NCBI GenBank assembly: GCA_027296045.1
Contig: JAPUJS010000628.1
Coordinates: forward strand, 1-15,146
Length of the DNA stretch: 15,146 bases
Origin: a bacterium
Lineage (GTDB): Bacteria; Latescibacterota; UBA2968
Direction of reading: 5' to 3'
A program made the position numbers and the translations under genes. Under the pieces are notes generated by a model, which did no database searches, was not told the origin of the DNA, and was given only the letters and a program-made list of their open reading frames with translations. Numbering within the stretch: position 1 is the stretch's first letter; each line of letters starts with the position of its first letter. This document shows, in pieces, positions 1 through 5,767 of the stretch.

Positions 1-16
1 CCGAGTCAGGGCCATG

Positions 17-535
17 TCAGGACGTCCAGCATTCGGGTTGGTGGAGTGCTTTGGTGAGGTAGATGCGGATTTCTTCCCAGGTTTGCTGGCTGCCATCCCG
101 GTTGATGGAGATGCCCCGGGCACGATACTCGCCCCGGCCGGCGTCTTTGTATTGCAGGCGCTTGTAGAGACTGCGGGCAGATCCGTTGTCTGTGGCAACG
201 CAAAGACCGATGTGGGTGTAGCCCCGCTGGCGGGCGATGGCTTCGGCGGTGTCGATGAGCTGGGTGGCAATGCCTTTGAGGCGGTATTCGGGGGCAACGA
301 ACAGGGAGGCGATTTCGGGATAAGGTCTGGGTTTTGGCTGGATGGCCGCGTTGTCTCCGCCCTGCCATTGTAATAGGACCTGGCCCACGGGTATACGGCT
401 TTGCCAGGCAATTAGGAAGACCAGTTTACCCCGCTTCTGAAGGCCGAACCGCCGACGGTGGGTGTCGGGGTGGGAGAAGGGGAGGTATTTTAGAAGATCG
501 AGTTCTTCTTCTACGAGGGGGCGAATTTCCGTCAT
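17..535 (-). CDS. GNAT-family N-acetyltransferase
   Basis: Predicted acetyl-CoA-dependent N-acetyltransferase of 172 residues, the usual GNAT length; the substrate cannot be told. The acetyl-CoA binding motif A is visible at about residues 78-100 (EIASLFVAPEYRLKGIATQL, with R-x-x-G-x-A replacing the classical Q/R-x-x-G-x-G/A), followed by the helix ending in ARQRGYTHIGL and motif B (NGSARSLYKRLQY). I chose the second ATG (535) because GAGAGG lies 9 bases ahead of it; the ATG at 541 sits almost on that ribosome site. It is transcribed divergently from the Fic gene, with the 586-627 palindrome between them. Family assignment is firm, function is not. Confidence 0.88.
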   Translation of the reverse strand: MTEIRPLVEEELDLLKYLPFSHPDTHRRRFGLQKRGKLVFLIAWQSRIPVGQVLLQWQGGDNAAIQPKPRPYPEIASLFVAPEYRLKGIATQLIDTAEAIARQRGYTHIGLCVATDNGSARSLYKRLQYKDAGRGEYRARGISINRDGSQQTWEEIRIYLTKALHQPECWTS

Positions 536-571
536 AAGCATTCACCTCTCGATGCTTCAAACGGTGTATAT

Positions 572-600
572 TTGACTTGAGTTTGATATTTTATTATACT
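572..600 (+). promoter_or_regulatory. Candidate sigma-70 promoter of the fic gene
   Basis: TTGACT (572-577), a 17-base spacer and TATACT (595-600) make a near-consensus promoter reading toward the Fic gene. Transcription would start near 607, about 50 bases before the GTG start. The -10 element lies inside the left arm of the palindrome at 586-627, so a protein bound there would block RNA polymerase. Predicted from sequence only. Confidence 0.6.
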
Positions 601-627
601 TTTATACATAAAAGTATAATAAAATAT
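586..627. promoter_or_regulatory. Perfect 20-bp-arm palindrome, candidate operator
   Basis: Positions 586-605 and 608-627 are exact reverse complements, separated only by AC at 606-607. The arms are nearly all A and T and contain TATAAT/ATTATA on both strands. No run of T follows, so a terminator is unlikely. It lies in the divergent GNAT/Fic intergenic region over the fic -10 element, which is the position of a repressor operator. The likeliest ligand is the winged helix at the C-terminus of the Fic protein (inference). Confidence 0.7.
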
Positions 628-657
628 GCTGCAATGATACTTCAGGACACTTAAACC

Positions 658-1818
658 GTGGATATAGACGCTTTCCAATCCTCTCCATCCGGACGAATTG
701 TGCGTTCTCCTCGAGGTTACTGGGCCTTTGTCCCGCATCTGCTGCCTCCCAAACTCTCTCTAGAGCCGCTGATAAGCCTTGTTTCCGATGCAAGCCTGGC
801 CCTGGGCGAACTTTCTGGCATCGGCACCATGCTCCCCAATCCCTACTTGCTCATCCGCCCTTTCCTCCGGCAGGAAGCGGTTTCTTCGTCCCGCATCGAA
901 GGCACCCGTACCTCCCTGTCCGACCTCTTCCTTTTTGAAACAGGCCAGACCCGCCTGGTCGGCGCTCCAGACGCTCGGGAAGTTCATCAATACGTTCGGG
1001 CCCTCGAATATGCACTGGAACGCCTGAATACGCTTCCCATCAGCCTGCGGTTGATCCGGGAAATCCACAATATTCTGATGGAAGACGTCAGGGGTGGACA
1101 CGCCACACCCGGTGAGTTTCGCACCTCTCAAAACTGGATTGGACCACCCGGTTGCACTCTTCAAAACGCCACCTATGTACCTCCGCCTCCAGACGACCTG
1201 ATGCCAACCCTGGGTGCCTGGGAAATATTCCTCCACAATCCCGGAGACCTTCCTCTCCTCGTCCAACTCGCCCTCGTCCACTATCAGTTCGAAGCCATCC
1301 ACCCCTTCCTGGATGGCAACGGACGGGTCGGCCGACTGCTCGTCCCGCTTCTGCTCTGTGAAAAGGGAGTCCTCCCACACCCGATGCTCTACCTCAGCGC
1401 CTATTTCGAACGGCATCGAGATGCCTATTACCGATTGCTCTTGAACGTCAGCCGACAGGGCGCCTGGATGGAATGGATCACCTTCTTTGTCCAGGGCGTC
1501 CATATCCAGGCTCGAGACGCTGTCTGGAGGGCCAGGCAACTGATCGACTGCCAAAACCGCTACAAAGACCAACTGCAAACCACCCGCTCCTCGGCCATGT
1601 TGATCCGCATGGTCGACCACCTCTTCCAATCTCCCACCACCACCGTATCTACCCTGGCCAAGGTCCTGAACATCACTTTCCGCAGCGCTCAGAACAACGT
1701 GAACAAACTCGTCGATCTGGGTATTTTAAAAGAAATCACCGGCCGCCGACGCAACCGCATTTATTTGGCGAAAGAAATCCTGACAATCCTCGAAACAGAA
1801 CAGGTGGAAAATATTTGA
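658..1818 (+). CDS. Fic family protein (probable AMP-transferase) with C-terminal winged helix
   Basis: Fic enzymes transfer a nucleotide phosphate group, usually AMP from ATP, to target protein hydroxyls. The 386-residue protein has a Fic_N-type N-domain (about 30-115), the catalytic core with HPFLDGNGRVGR at 215-226 (all key residues present, His215 as base), and a C-terminal winged helix (about 318-372, TVSTLAKVLNITFRSAQNNV then a wing rich in Arg). S77-x3-E81-G82 in SSRIEG matches the class II inhibitory motif, which blocks ATP gamma-phosphate binding, so the enzyme should be auto-inhibited. The start is GTG with AGGA ten bases upstream. No antitoxin gene is adjacent. The winged helix plus the promoter palindrome suggests autoregulation. 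Target unknown. Confidence 0.93.
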   Translation: MDIDAFQSSPSGRIVRSPRGYWAFVPHLLPPKLSLEPLISLVSDASLALGELSGIGTMLPNPYLLIRPFLRQEAVSSSRIEGTRTSLSDLFLFETGQTRLVGAPDAREVHQYVRALEYALERLNTLPISLRLIREIHNILMEDVRGGHATPGEFRTSQNWIGPPGCTLQNATYVPPPPDDLMPTLGAWEIFLHNPGDLPLLVQLALVHYQFEAIHPFLDGNGRVGRLLVPLLLCEKGVLPHPMLYLSAYFERHRDAYYRLLLNVSRQGAWMEWITFFVQGVHIQARDAVWRARQLIDCQNRYKDQLQTTRSSAMLIRMVDHLFQSPTTTVSTLAKVLNITFRSAQNNVNKLVDLGILKEITGRRRNRIYLAKEILTILETEQVENI

Positions 1819-1843
1819 AAATGGACTGAATTTATAATATAGT
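1815..1843 (+). promoter_or_regulatory. Candidate promoter for the histidine-phosphatase gene
   Basis: TTGAAA (1815-1820), 17 bases, TATAGT (1838-1843). It overlaps the last codon of the Fic gene and would give a leader of about 115 bases before the ATG at 1967. No terminator hairpin is visible after the Fic gene, so read-through is also possible. Confidence 0.35.
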
Positions 1844-1966
1844 CGGCGTGGGTGTCGAATTCAAGGTGGAAAAGTGCTGTAGGGTTGAAGTATTTTGGAC
1901 GGATGTTTGGTCTTATCTGAGACCCTCCAATTTCTGAATTTTTTCCAGAGGAGTAACCGTTTTCAC

Positions 1967-2539
1967 ATGGGCAACCTTATTCTTATCAAGCATGCTTCAC
2001 CGGAGCTTGTCCGGGACCGTCCGGCGAAAGATTGGGTGCTCTCGGAAGCCGGGCGTGAAAAATGTGCTTTTCTGGCCGAGGCGCTCAAGCCTTATGATCC
2101 AGAAATCTTTGTTGGAAGCGAAGAGCCCAAAGCCGCTGCAACGGCAGAAGTGACGGCCGGGTTGATGGATGTGGGTTGGGAAACGATGGCTGGATTGCAT
2201 GAACATGAGCGGGCCGGGGTCGGGTATATTCCAGACCAGGCGGTTTTTCACGGCAAGGTGAAGGCCTTTTTTGATCGGCCGGATGAGCTCGTGTTTGGCG
2301 AAGAGACGGCCGAGCAGGCTTTGGAGCGATTTCGGGAAGCGGTTGGAAAGGTGTTGGAGCGCTATGAGGGTCGCACTGTTGCGGTTGCGACCCACGGCAC
2401 GGTCCTTTCGTTGTTTGTTTCGCAGGTTTCGGGTGGCGATCCGTTTGCACTGTGGCAGCGGTTGAACCTGCCTTCTTTTGTGGTGTTGACGGTGCCTGCG
2501 TTTGAGCAGATTGCACTTGTGGAGCGGGTGGTTGCCTGA
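1967..2539 (+). CDS. Histidine phosphatase superfamily protein
   Basis: 190-residue protein of the phosphoglycerate mutase-like fold, which hydrolyses phosphate esters through a phospho-histidine. The N-terminal strand and catalytic motif read LILIKHASPE: the catalytic His9 is kept, but the Arg of the classical R-H-G triplet is Lys8. The second conserved arginine region (usually S-x3-R-A-x2-T-A) is SEEPKAAATAE, again with Lys. The C-terminal catalytic His is present in VAVATHGTVLSLF. The Lys-for-Arg pair suggests a distinct subfamily with altered substrate choice rather than decay, because everything else is intact. I start at 1967 (AGAGGAGT upstream, motif at the normal distance from the N-terminus); the frame is open back to 1895. 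Substrate unknown. Confidence 0.82.
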   Translation: MGNLILIKHASPELVRDRPAKDWVLSEAGREKCAFLAEALKPYDPEIFVGSEEPKAAATAEVTAGLMDVGWETMAGLHEHERAGVGYIPDQAVFHGKVKAFFDRPDELVFGEETAEQALERFREAVGKVLERYEGRTVAVATHGTVLSLFVSQVSGGDPFALWQRLNLPSFVVLTVPAFEQIALVERVVA

Positions 2540-2567
2540 TTTTTTGATTGTGACTTTTTTTAATGGC

Positions 2568-2596
2568 TTGACCAAAAAATCGTTTCGGGCTATATT
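2568..2596 (+). promoter_or_regulatory. Candidate sigma-70 promoter upstream of the LexA-type box
   Basis: TTGACC (2568-2573), 17-base spacer, TATATT (2591-2596), giving a start near 2603. It begins about 30 bases after the phosphatase stop codon. No gene longer than 19 codons lies between it and the terminator at 2791-2827, so its product would be a short RNA unless the terminator is read through into the sigma factor gene. Confidence 0.45.
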
Positions 2597-2624
2597 TGGG
2601 TGTTATCGGAAGGTTTATCACGAC

Positions 2625-2640
2625 TCGAACCTCTGTTCGA
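2625..2640. promoter_or_regulatory. LexA-type (SOS) box
   Basis: TCGAAC-CTCT-GTTCGA is a perfect 6-4-6 palindrome and matches the mycobacterial LexA consensus TCGAAC-N4-GTTCGA; the core GAAC-N4-GTTC is the Gram-positive type. It sits about 22 bases downstream of the predicted start at 2603, where a bound repressor could act as a roadblock. No lexA or recA gene is in the window, so the assignment rests on the motif alone. Confidence 0.5.
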
Positions 2641-2686
2641 ATAGGAGTTAACTGTAGTTTTCATAAATTGTTACGAGACATTTTCG

Positions 2687-2746
2687 ATGGACTTTAAAAA
2701 AGACCATCATCCCTCCAGGAGGCGGCTCAGATGCCCTGGAGGCTAA
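2687..2746 (+). CDS. Possible 19-residue leader peptide
   Basis: ATG to TAA, encoding MDFKKDHHPSRRRLRCPGG, a very basic peptide. It lies between the LexA-type box and the terminator, and the hairpin 2712-2742 falls inside it. No clear ribosome site precedes the ATG, which argues against translation. It could be a leader peptide for an attenuator, or chance. Confidence 0.2.
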   Translation: MDFKKDHHPSRRRLRCPGG

Positions 2747-2790
2747 TTTTCGGTCGGCCCATTAGTGGCCAGATTCAAGGTCCGCTACGT

Positions 2791-2827
2791 GCCCGGTGTC
2801 GAGGTTATCTCGATACCGGGCTTTTTT
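2791..2827 (+). terminator. Strong rho-independent terminator
   Basis: A 13-bp stem (2791-2803 with 2809-2821; one G-T pair, otherwise perfect), a 5-base loop GTTAT and six T. It ends the candidate RNA at 2603-2827 and lies 180 bp before the sigma factor gene, whose own promoter must lie after it unless anti-termination occurs. Confidence 0.85.
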
Positions 2828-3006
2828 ATGTCTATTCTCAAAGGCTTTTCAAGACGGCGCAGGCACACACCGCAGGGTGTGTAAATTCTTTGATTCGTTT
2901 TCAAGGTCCACGCGGGCCTCCAGACCCGGTCCGAACGGTCTCCAGTTTATGTGTCTGAATTTTTCGCGGATTTCGGATTTCATTTCTATATTTCGAGAGG
3001 GTTGAG
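2828..3006. other. Intergenic leader before the sigma factor gene
   Basis: No gene seen. It contains a small perfect hairpin (ACACACC 2865-2871 with GGTGTGT 2876-2882) and the 10-mer TTCAAGGTCC, which also occurs at about 2774 just before the terminator. I see no convincing sigma-70 promoter; an ECF-type autoregulated promoter would not be recognisable without the consensus of this factor. Confidence 0.4.
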
Positions 3007-3582
3007 ATGGAGATGACTGACGAGAAGGAGATCATTTTAAGGGCGCGGGCGGGGGATGGGGAAGCATTTGCACGGTTGTATCAGAAGTATTTTTCCAGGA
3101 TCTATGGGGTGGTCGCACGTCGTACCCGAGATCGGGAAGAGGTAGAAGATCTGGTGCAGGTGGCGTTTTTGAGGGCCTTTGAAGGGCTGCGCACGTTCCG
3201 GGGTGAGTCGGCATTTTCGACCTGGCTGACCCGTATTGCGATGAATGTATGTGTGTCGCATTACGAATCGCGGTGTGTGCGAAATAAATGGCACGAGGTG
3301 TTTCAAACGCCCGGGACGATGGCCTGGCTGGCGTGGGACCCGACTCCGTTCGAAGATCCGGAGACGGCGCTTTATGCAAAGGAATGCCGGGATATTGTGC
3401 AGACTCGGATTCGGTCGTTGCCGGGACAGTATCAACGGGCGATGTGGTTGCGGTATGTAGAGGATTATTCGTATACGGAGATTGAAACGGCGCTGCAGGT
3501 TCCGATGGGGACGGTGAAGACGTGGCTTTACCGGGGACGAGAGTTGCTGGAGGAATCGCTGGAGACGGTGCAGGCGCGATAA
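3007..3582 (+). CDS. ECF (sigma-70 family) RNA polymerase sigma factor
   Basis: 191-residue extracytoplasmic-function sigma factor, which directs RNA polymerase to a small regulon under stress. Region 2 covers about residues 20-85 (FARLYQKYFSRIYGVV, EEVEDLVQVAFLRAFEGL for core binding, FSTWLTRIAMNVCVSHY for -10 recognition). Region 4 covers about 136-183, with the helix-turn-helix YTEIETALQVPMGTVKTWLY for the -35. GAGAGGG precedes two close ATG codons, 3007 and 3013; either may be used. No anti-sigma gene follows: the next element is a truncated ABC gene. The control mode is therefore not visible here, and the partner may be elsewhere or lost in the rearrangements just downstream. Confidence 0.93.
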   Translation: MEMTDEKEIILRARAGDGEAFARLYQKYFSRIYGVVARRTRDREEVEDLVQVAFLRAFEGLRTFRGESAFSTWLTRIAMNVCVSHYESRCVRNKWHEVFQTPGTMAWLAWDPTPFEDPETALYAKECRDIVQTRIRSLPGQYQRAMWLRYVEDYSYTEIETALQVPMGTVKTWLYRGRELLEESLETVQAR

Positions 3583-3590
3583 ATCAGACA

Positions 3591-3618
3591 TGTCGGGGTG
3601 CCTGTCGGTGCCCCGACA
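3591..3618 (+). terminator. Probable terminator hairpin after the sigma factor gene
   Basis: A 12-bp stem (3591-3602 with 3607-3618, two G-T pairs) closed by the tetraloop TGTC, starting 8 bases after the sigma stop codon. The tail AACCCTTTAT is poor in T, so termination may be partial. Confidence 0.5.
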
Positions 3619-3639
3619 AACCCTTTATCTGGAGTTTGT

Positions 3640-4056
3640 ATGAGGCAGGCGTGTCTGCTGAGTGCGGCCGAGGAGATGGTTGCGACATTGCCGGAGGGCT
3701 ATGAGACGGTTTTGGGACGGGAGTTTGAGGGAGGGACGGATCTTTCTGGGGGACAGTGGCAATCACTGGCGATTGCCCGGGCTTATTTGCGGGATGCAGA
3801 TATCCTGGCGCTGGACGAGCCGACCTCGGCTCTGGATGCACTGGCAGAGCTGGCGGTGTACCGGCAGTTTGCGGATTTGTCGGCGGGTAAGACCGTGCTG
3901 TTGATTTCCCACCGGCTGGGCTCTGCTCGGTTGGCGGATCGGATTGTGTTTTTGGAGGGGGGTCGGATTGTGGAGGATGGATCGCATGACGATTTGATGC
4001 GTCAGGGGGGGCGGTATGCGGGGATGTTTGCAGTTCAGGCGGGATGGTACGCGTAG
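3640..4056 (+). pseudogene. ABC exporter ATPase, 3' fragment (copy A)
   Basis: The 138 codons encode only the second half of a nucleotide-binding domain: signature LSGGQWQ (35-41), Walker B ILALDEPTSALDA (55-67), H-loop LLISHRLGS with His91, and a normal C-terminus. The six-helix membrane domain, Walker A and Q-loop are missing, so it cannot hydrolyse ATP alone. Homology appears to begin right at the start, 22 bp after the hairpin of the sigma gene, where the upstream part was deleted. TGGAG five bases before the ATG could still allow translation. The last 145 bp recur in altered form at 6026-6122. The ancestor was probably one of a tandem pair encoding a heterodimeric exporter (inference). 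Confidence 0.85.
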
Positions 4057-4192
4057 ACCGGGGCAACTCCATCTCTTCTTCTCTTCTCTTGGATCAAAAG
4101 TAGCAACACTTGTGGAACCTTCCCTTCGATGTCTCCCGCAAATCAGGCAGCTTGACCCAGATGCCTGATGGAATCCAAAACCTGCACAATGG
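4057..4192. other. Intergenic junction between ABC fragment and cassette-like region
   Basis: No gene. It holds a C/T-rich tract at 4067-4091 and a perfect 8-bp inverted repeat ATCAGGCA/TGCCTGAT (4142-4149 with 4162-4169) downstream of the DUF2007 gene, without a T run on either side. There is no GTTAGGC/GCCTAAC attC-like end here. Confidence 0.4.
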
Positions 4193-4417
4193 TTATTCCT
4201 CAAGGTCCTCCAGTATCGTTCGGGCCTCTTCTATGTTTTCCCCCAAGACTTGAATTTCAATTGGACCAAAAGCCTGACCAAGTCCAAGGCCTTGCAGGGT
4301 TTCCCCCCGGGTCAGGTAGGGAATATCCGCATCGTCTAAAAGGGACTTTGCAAGGGGAATCAAGAACGGATTGCTCGTTGCTAGAACGGTGACTAGTTGA
4401 TCAGAATTCTTTGCCAT
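4193..4417 (-). CDS. DUF2007 domain protein (putative signal-transducing small protein)
   Basis: 74-residue soluble protein with the DUF2007 fold pattern: LVTVLATSNPFLIPLAKSLL, then DADIPYLTRGE, then a C-terminal IEIQVLGENIEEARTILEDL. It is a ferredoxin-like beta-alpha-beta protein with no known catalytic residues; the family role is uncertain. I start at 4417 because GGGGA lies seven bases upstream; the ATG at 4438 has no ribosome site. It follows the attC-like element at 4580-4665 on the same strand, as the next gene of a cassette array would, but no attC-like element lies after it. Confidence 0.75.
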   Translation of the reverse strand: MAKNSDQLVTVLATSNPFLIPLAKSLLDDADIPYLTRGETLQGLGLGQAFGPIEIQVLGENIEEARTILEDLEE

Positions 4418-4579
4418 GGTCACATCCCCATCTTGCACTGTTAGCAGTACGCAAAAAAAACACTCGAAAATCAGATGGCCTTCTGCATAAAAAAGATGAA
4501 GCTGAAGTGGGAAAAGATACGTGATGGGCTTGCTGTTGCGCCCTTATTCTGTTCCTCTATACTCAAAGACTTGCATGGC

Positions 4580-4665
4580 CGCTAATGGTTGCCATTTGTG
4601 ACAGAAGGGAATGTGCCGCAGGCCAAGCGACCGAAGGGAGCGAAGCACAAATGGGCTTGTTAGGC
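4580..4665 (-). repeat. attC-like imperfect palindrome 2
   Basis: Read on the minus strand it opens with GCCTAAC (4665-4659, perfect RYYYAAC) and runs into an arm GCCCATTTGTG that pairs with CACAAATGGC (4600-4591) except for one extra C, the kind of extrahelical base seen in integron attC sites. The far end ATTAGCG is a poor match to GTTRRRY. It starts 24 bp after the stop codon of the CPBP gene, the normal place for the attC of a gene cassette. It shares TTTGTGAC, AGCGAC, AAGCACAAA and TGTTAGGC with the element at 5391-5492. Confidence 0.5.
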
Positions 4666-4689
4666 TGCGTGGGATTTCTACGACACTGC

Positions 4690-5373
4690 TCATGGAAGAC
4701 TTTTGTACAGGCCGGAATAGATAAACAGAAACACAACTGTATTCGCCAGACCGTGAGCGATATAGGCGGCCCAGATGGAACGGCGGCTCAACAGGTAAAG
4801 CCCTCCCAGGACGGCTCCAATCATCCCCGTTTCCAGAACTCCACCAATGCCGGTTCTGATGTGTATGAGACCAAAGAGGATGCTGGAGACGATCACAGCT
4901 GCCACCCAGGCTGCTCTACTCATCCCCAGGCAACGAGCCAAGCCCGCTAGGAGGAAACCGCGGAATATCAGCTCTTCCCCAAAACCTGCCGTCGTCCAGG
5001 ACACGGTCAGATAGATTGCCAAAAGGGAATTGTTGCCCTCTATGCCCTCATAGCTGGAAATGTCTTGCTCCGGAAGTCCAGTCAGTTCCCGGAGTAGTGG
5101 ATACCCGAACTCTCCAAGAGCAACTATCAGAAGGGCACCGCCGACTCCCATCAGCAGAGTGCTCGACCAACCGTTAGGTGGTTTGACAACCCCCACTACT
5201 GCCAGGGATTGGCCCTGCTTCTTAAGGATGAGCCAGATTGCGAGAACCGCTGCCGGGATCCCCCATGGTGGCACCACTTGATCCAACAGAATCGGGGCGC
5301 AGCCGACGAGGAGCGCGATTGCACCAGCCACTCTTGATCCTCGCCCAGGAAGTTCAGGCCTTGACTCTTGCAT
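4690..5373 (-). CDS. CPBP family intramembrane metalloprotease (CAAX/Abi type)
   Basis: 227-residue multi-pass membrane protein of the Rce1/CAAX-like glutamic protease family. The conserved motifs are all present: E133-E134 with Arg138 (GEELIFRG), His161 (FGLIHI), and His197 with Asn201 (AHGLANTV). At least six hydrophobic segments are visible, for example around residues 14-30, 73-86, 112-126, 151-165 and 188-210. Bacterial members process peptides or act in bacteriocin immunity and signalling; the substrate is unknown. Start 5373 has GGGAGGAAGAA directly upstream. It lies between two attC-like elements, 22 bp after one and 24 bp before the other, so it looks like the content of a mobile cassette. 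Confidence 0.9.
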   Translation of the reverse strand: MQESRPELPGRGSRVAGAIALLVGCAPILLDQVVPPWGIPAAVLAIWLILKKQGQSLAVVGVVKPPNGWSSTLLMGVGGALLIVALGEFGYPLLRELTGLPEQDISSYEGIEGNNSLLAIYLTVSWTTAGFGEELIFRGFLLAGLARCLGMSRAAWVAAVIVSSILFGLIHIRTGIGGVLETGMIGAVLGGLYLLSRRSIWAAYIAHGLANTVVFLFIYSGLYKSLP

Positions 5374-5390
5374 TTCTTCCTCCCATATTC

Positions 5391-5492
5391 CTTTAACGTC
5401 CTGGCGATTTGTGACGACGGCGGAGCGAAGCGGAGCTGCTGTGCCTAAGGCCGAAGGCGCGTAGCGACTAAAGCACAAAACGCCTGTTAGGC
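5391..5492 (-). repeat. attC-like imperfect palindrome 1
   Basis: On the minus strand it begins GCCTAAC (5492-5486) and ends GTTAAAG (5397-5391; six of seven positions of GTTRRRY). Inside these, GGCGTTTTGTG (5484-5474) pairs with CACAAATCGCC (5413-5403) with one mismatch. The centre carries GCGAAGC/GCTTCG-type sub-hairpins. Its ends lie just before the CPBP gene. It is clearly related to the element at 4580-4665 but not identical, as expected of different attC sites in one array. Confidence 0.5.
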
Positions 5493-5571
5493 GGAGTGCC
5501 GGTTTTTGCCATCAGTAAAAGATTAGAGGGCAGTCATCATCTCTCTTGGTTGAAATTCAATGACGTGCTTG

Positions 5572-5700
5572 CTATGCACTCAACAACGCCTTTGAGACGC
5601 GAGCCTGTAGGTCGCTGACTTTGAAGGGTTTCGCTATATGATCATCAACCCCAGTATTATAGGCTTTGTTGGGGATAAATGCTGACTCCTCAAAACTATC
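5572..5700 (-). pseudogene. Response regulator receiver domain, C-terminal remnant
   Basis: About 42 codons to a TAG stop at 5572-5574 encode the end of a receiver domain: KAYNTGVDDHIAKPFKVSDL followed by QARVSKALLSA. The conserved Lys-Pro-Phe after beta-5 and the final amphipathic helix are present. The phospho-acceptor half is gone: upstream the frame is closed by TAG and TGA codons. It is a remnant of a regulator or of a hybrid kinase tail, within a stretch of other broken genes. Confidence 0.7.
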
Positions 5701-5767
5701 CTAAGCTCCACAGTATCATTCATTCCGACCGATCCTCCTGCTGCAATAACAGCATATACCCCTGCTT
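5701..5767 (-). other. Unassigned coding-like stretch between two gene remnants
   Basis: One minus-strand frame is open here and reads GLKAGVYAVIAAGGSVGMND, then runs into the response regulator remnant in a different frame. I do not recognise it. It could be a piece of another deleted gene. Confidence 0.2.

Larger units (their letters stand above)
2603..2827 (+). ncRNA. Candidate small structured RNA or attenuated leader
   Basis: The roughly 225 bases between a predicted start and a strong terminator contain several pairings: about 2686-2710 (GATGG...CCATC around an A-rich loop), CCTCCAGG/CCTGGAGG (2712-2719 with 2735-2742), and the terminator stem. I do not recognise a known riboswitch or RNA family; the core motifs of SAM, TPP, cobalamin, fluoride, Mn2+ and SRP RNAs are not apparent. 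Two roles fit: an independent small RNA, or a leader that controls read-through into the ECF sigma factor gene at 3007. Confidence 0.35.

Noticed and set aside
586..627. Bidirectional terminator
   Set aside because: The AT-only stem with no following T run, placed between divergent genes and over a promoter, does not fit a terminator.
760..1629. A 289-codon open frame on the minus strand inside the Fic gene
   Set aside because: It is antisense to a gene with an intact Fic motif and wHTH, has no recognisable domain, and reflects codon bias of the real gene.
2620..2650. tRNA T-arm (GTTCGAAT-like sequence)
   Set aside because: No acceptor, D or anticodon stems can be drawn around it; the symmetry fits a LexA-type box better.
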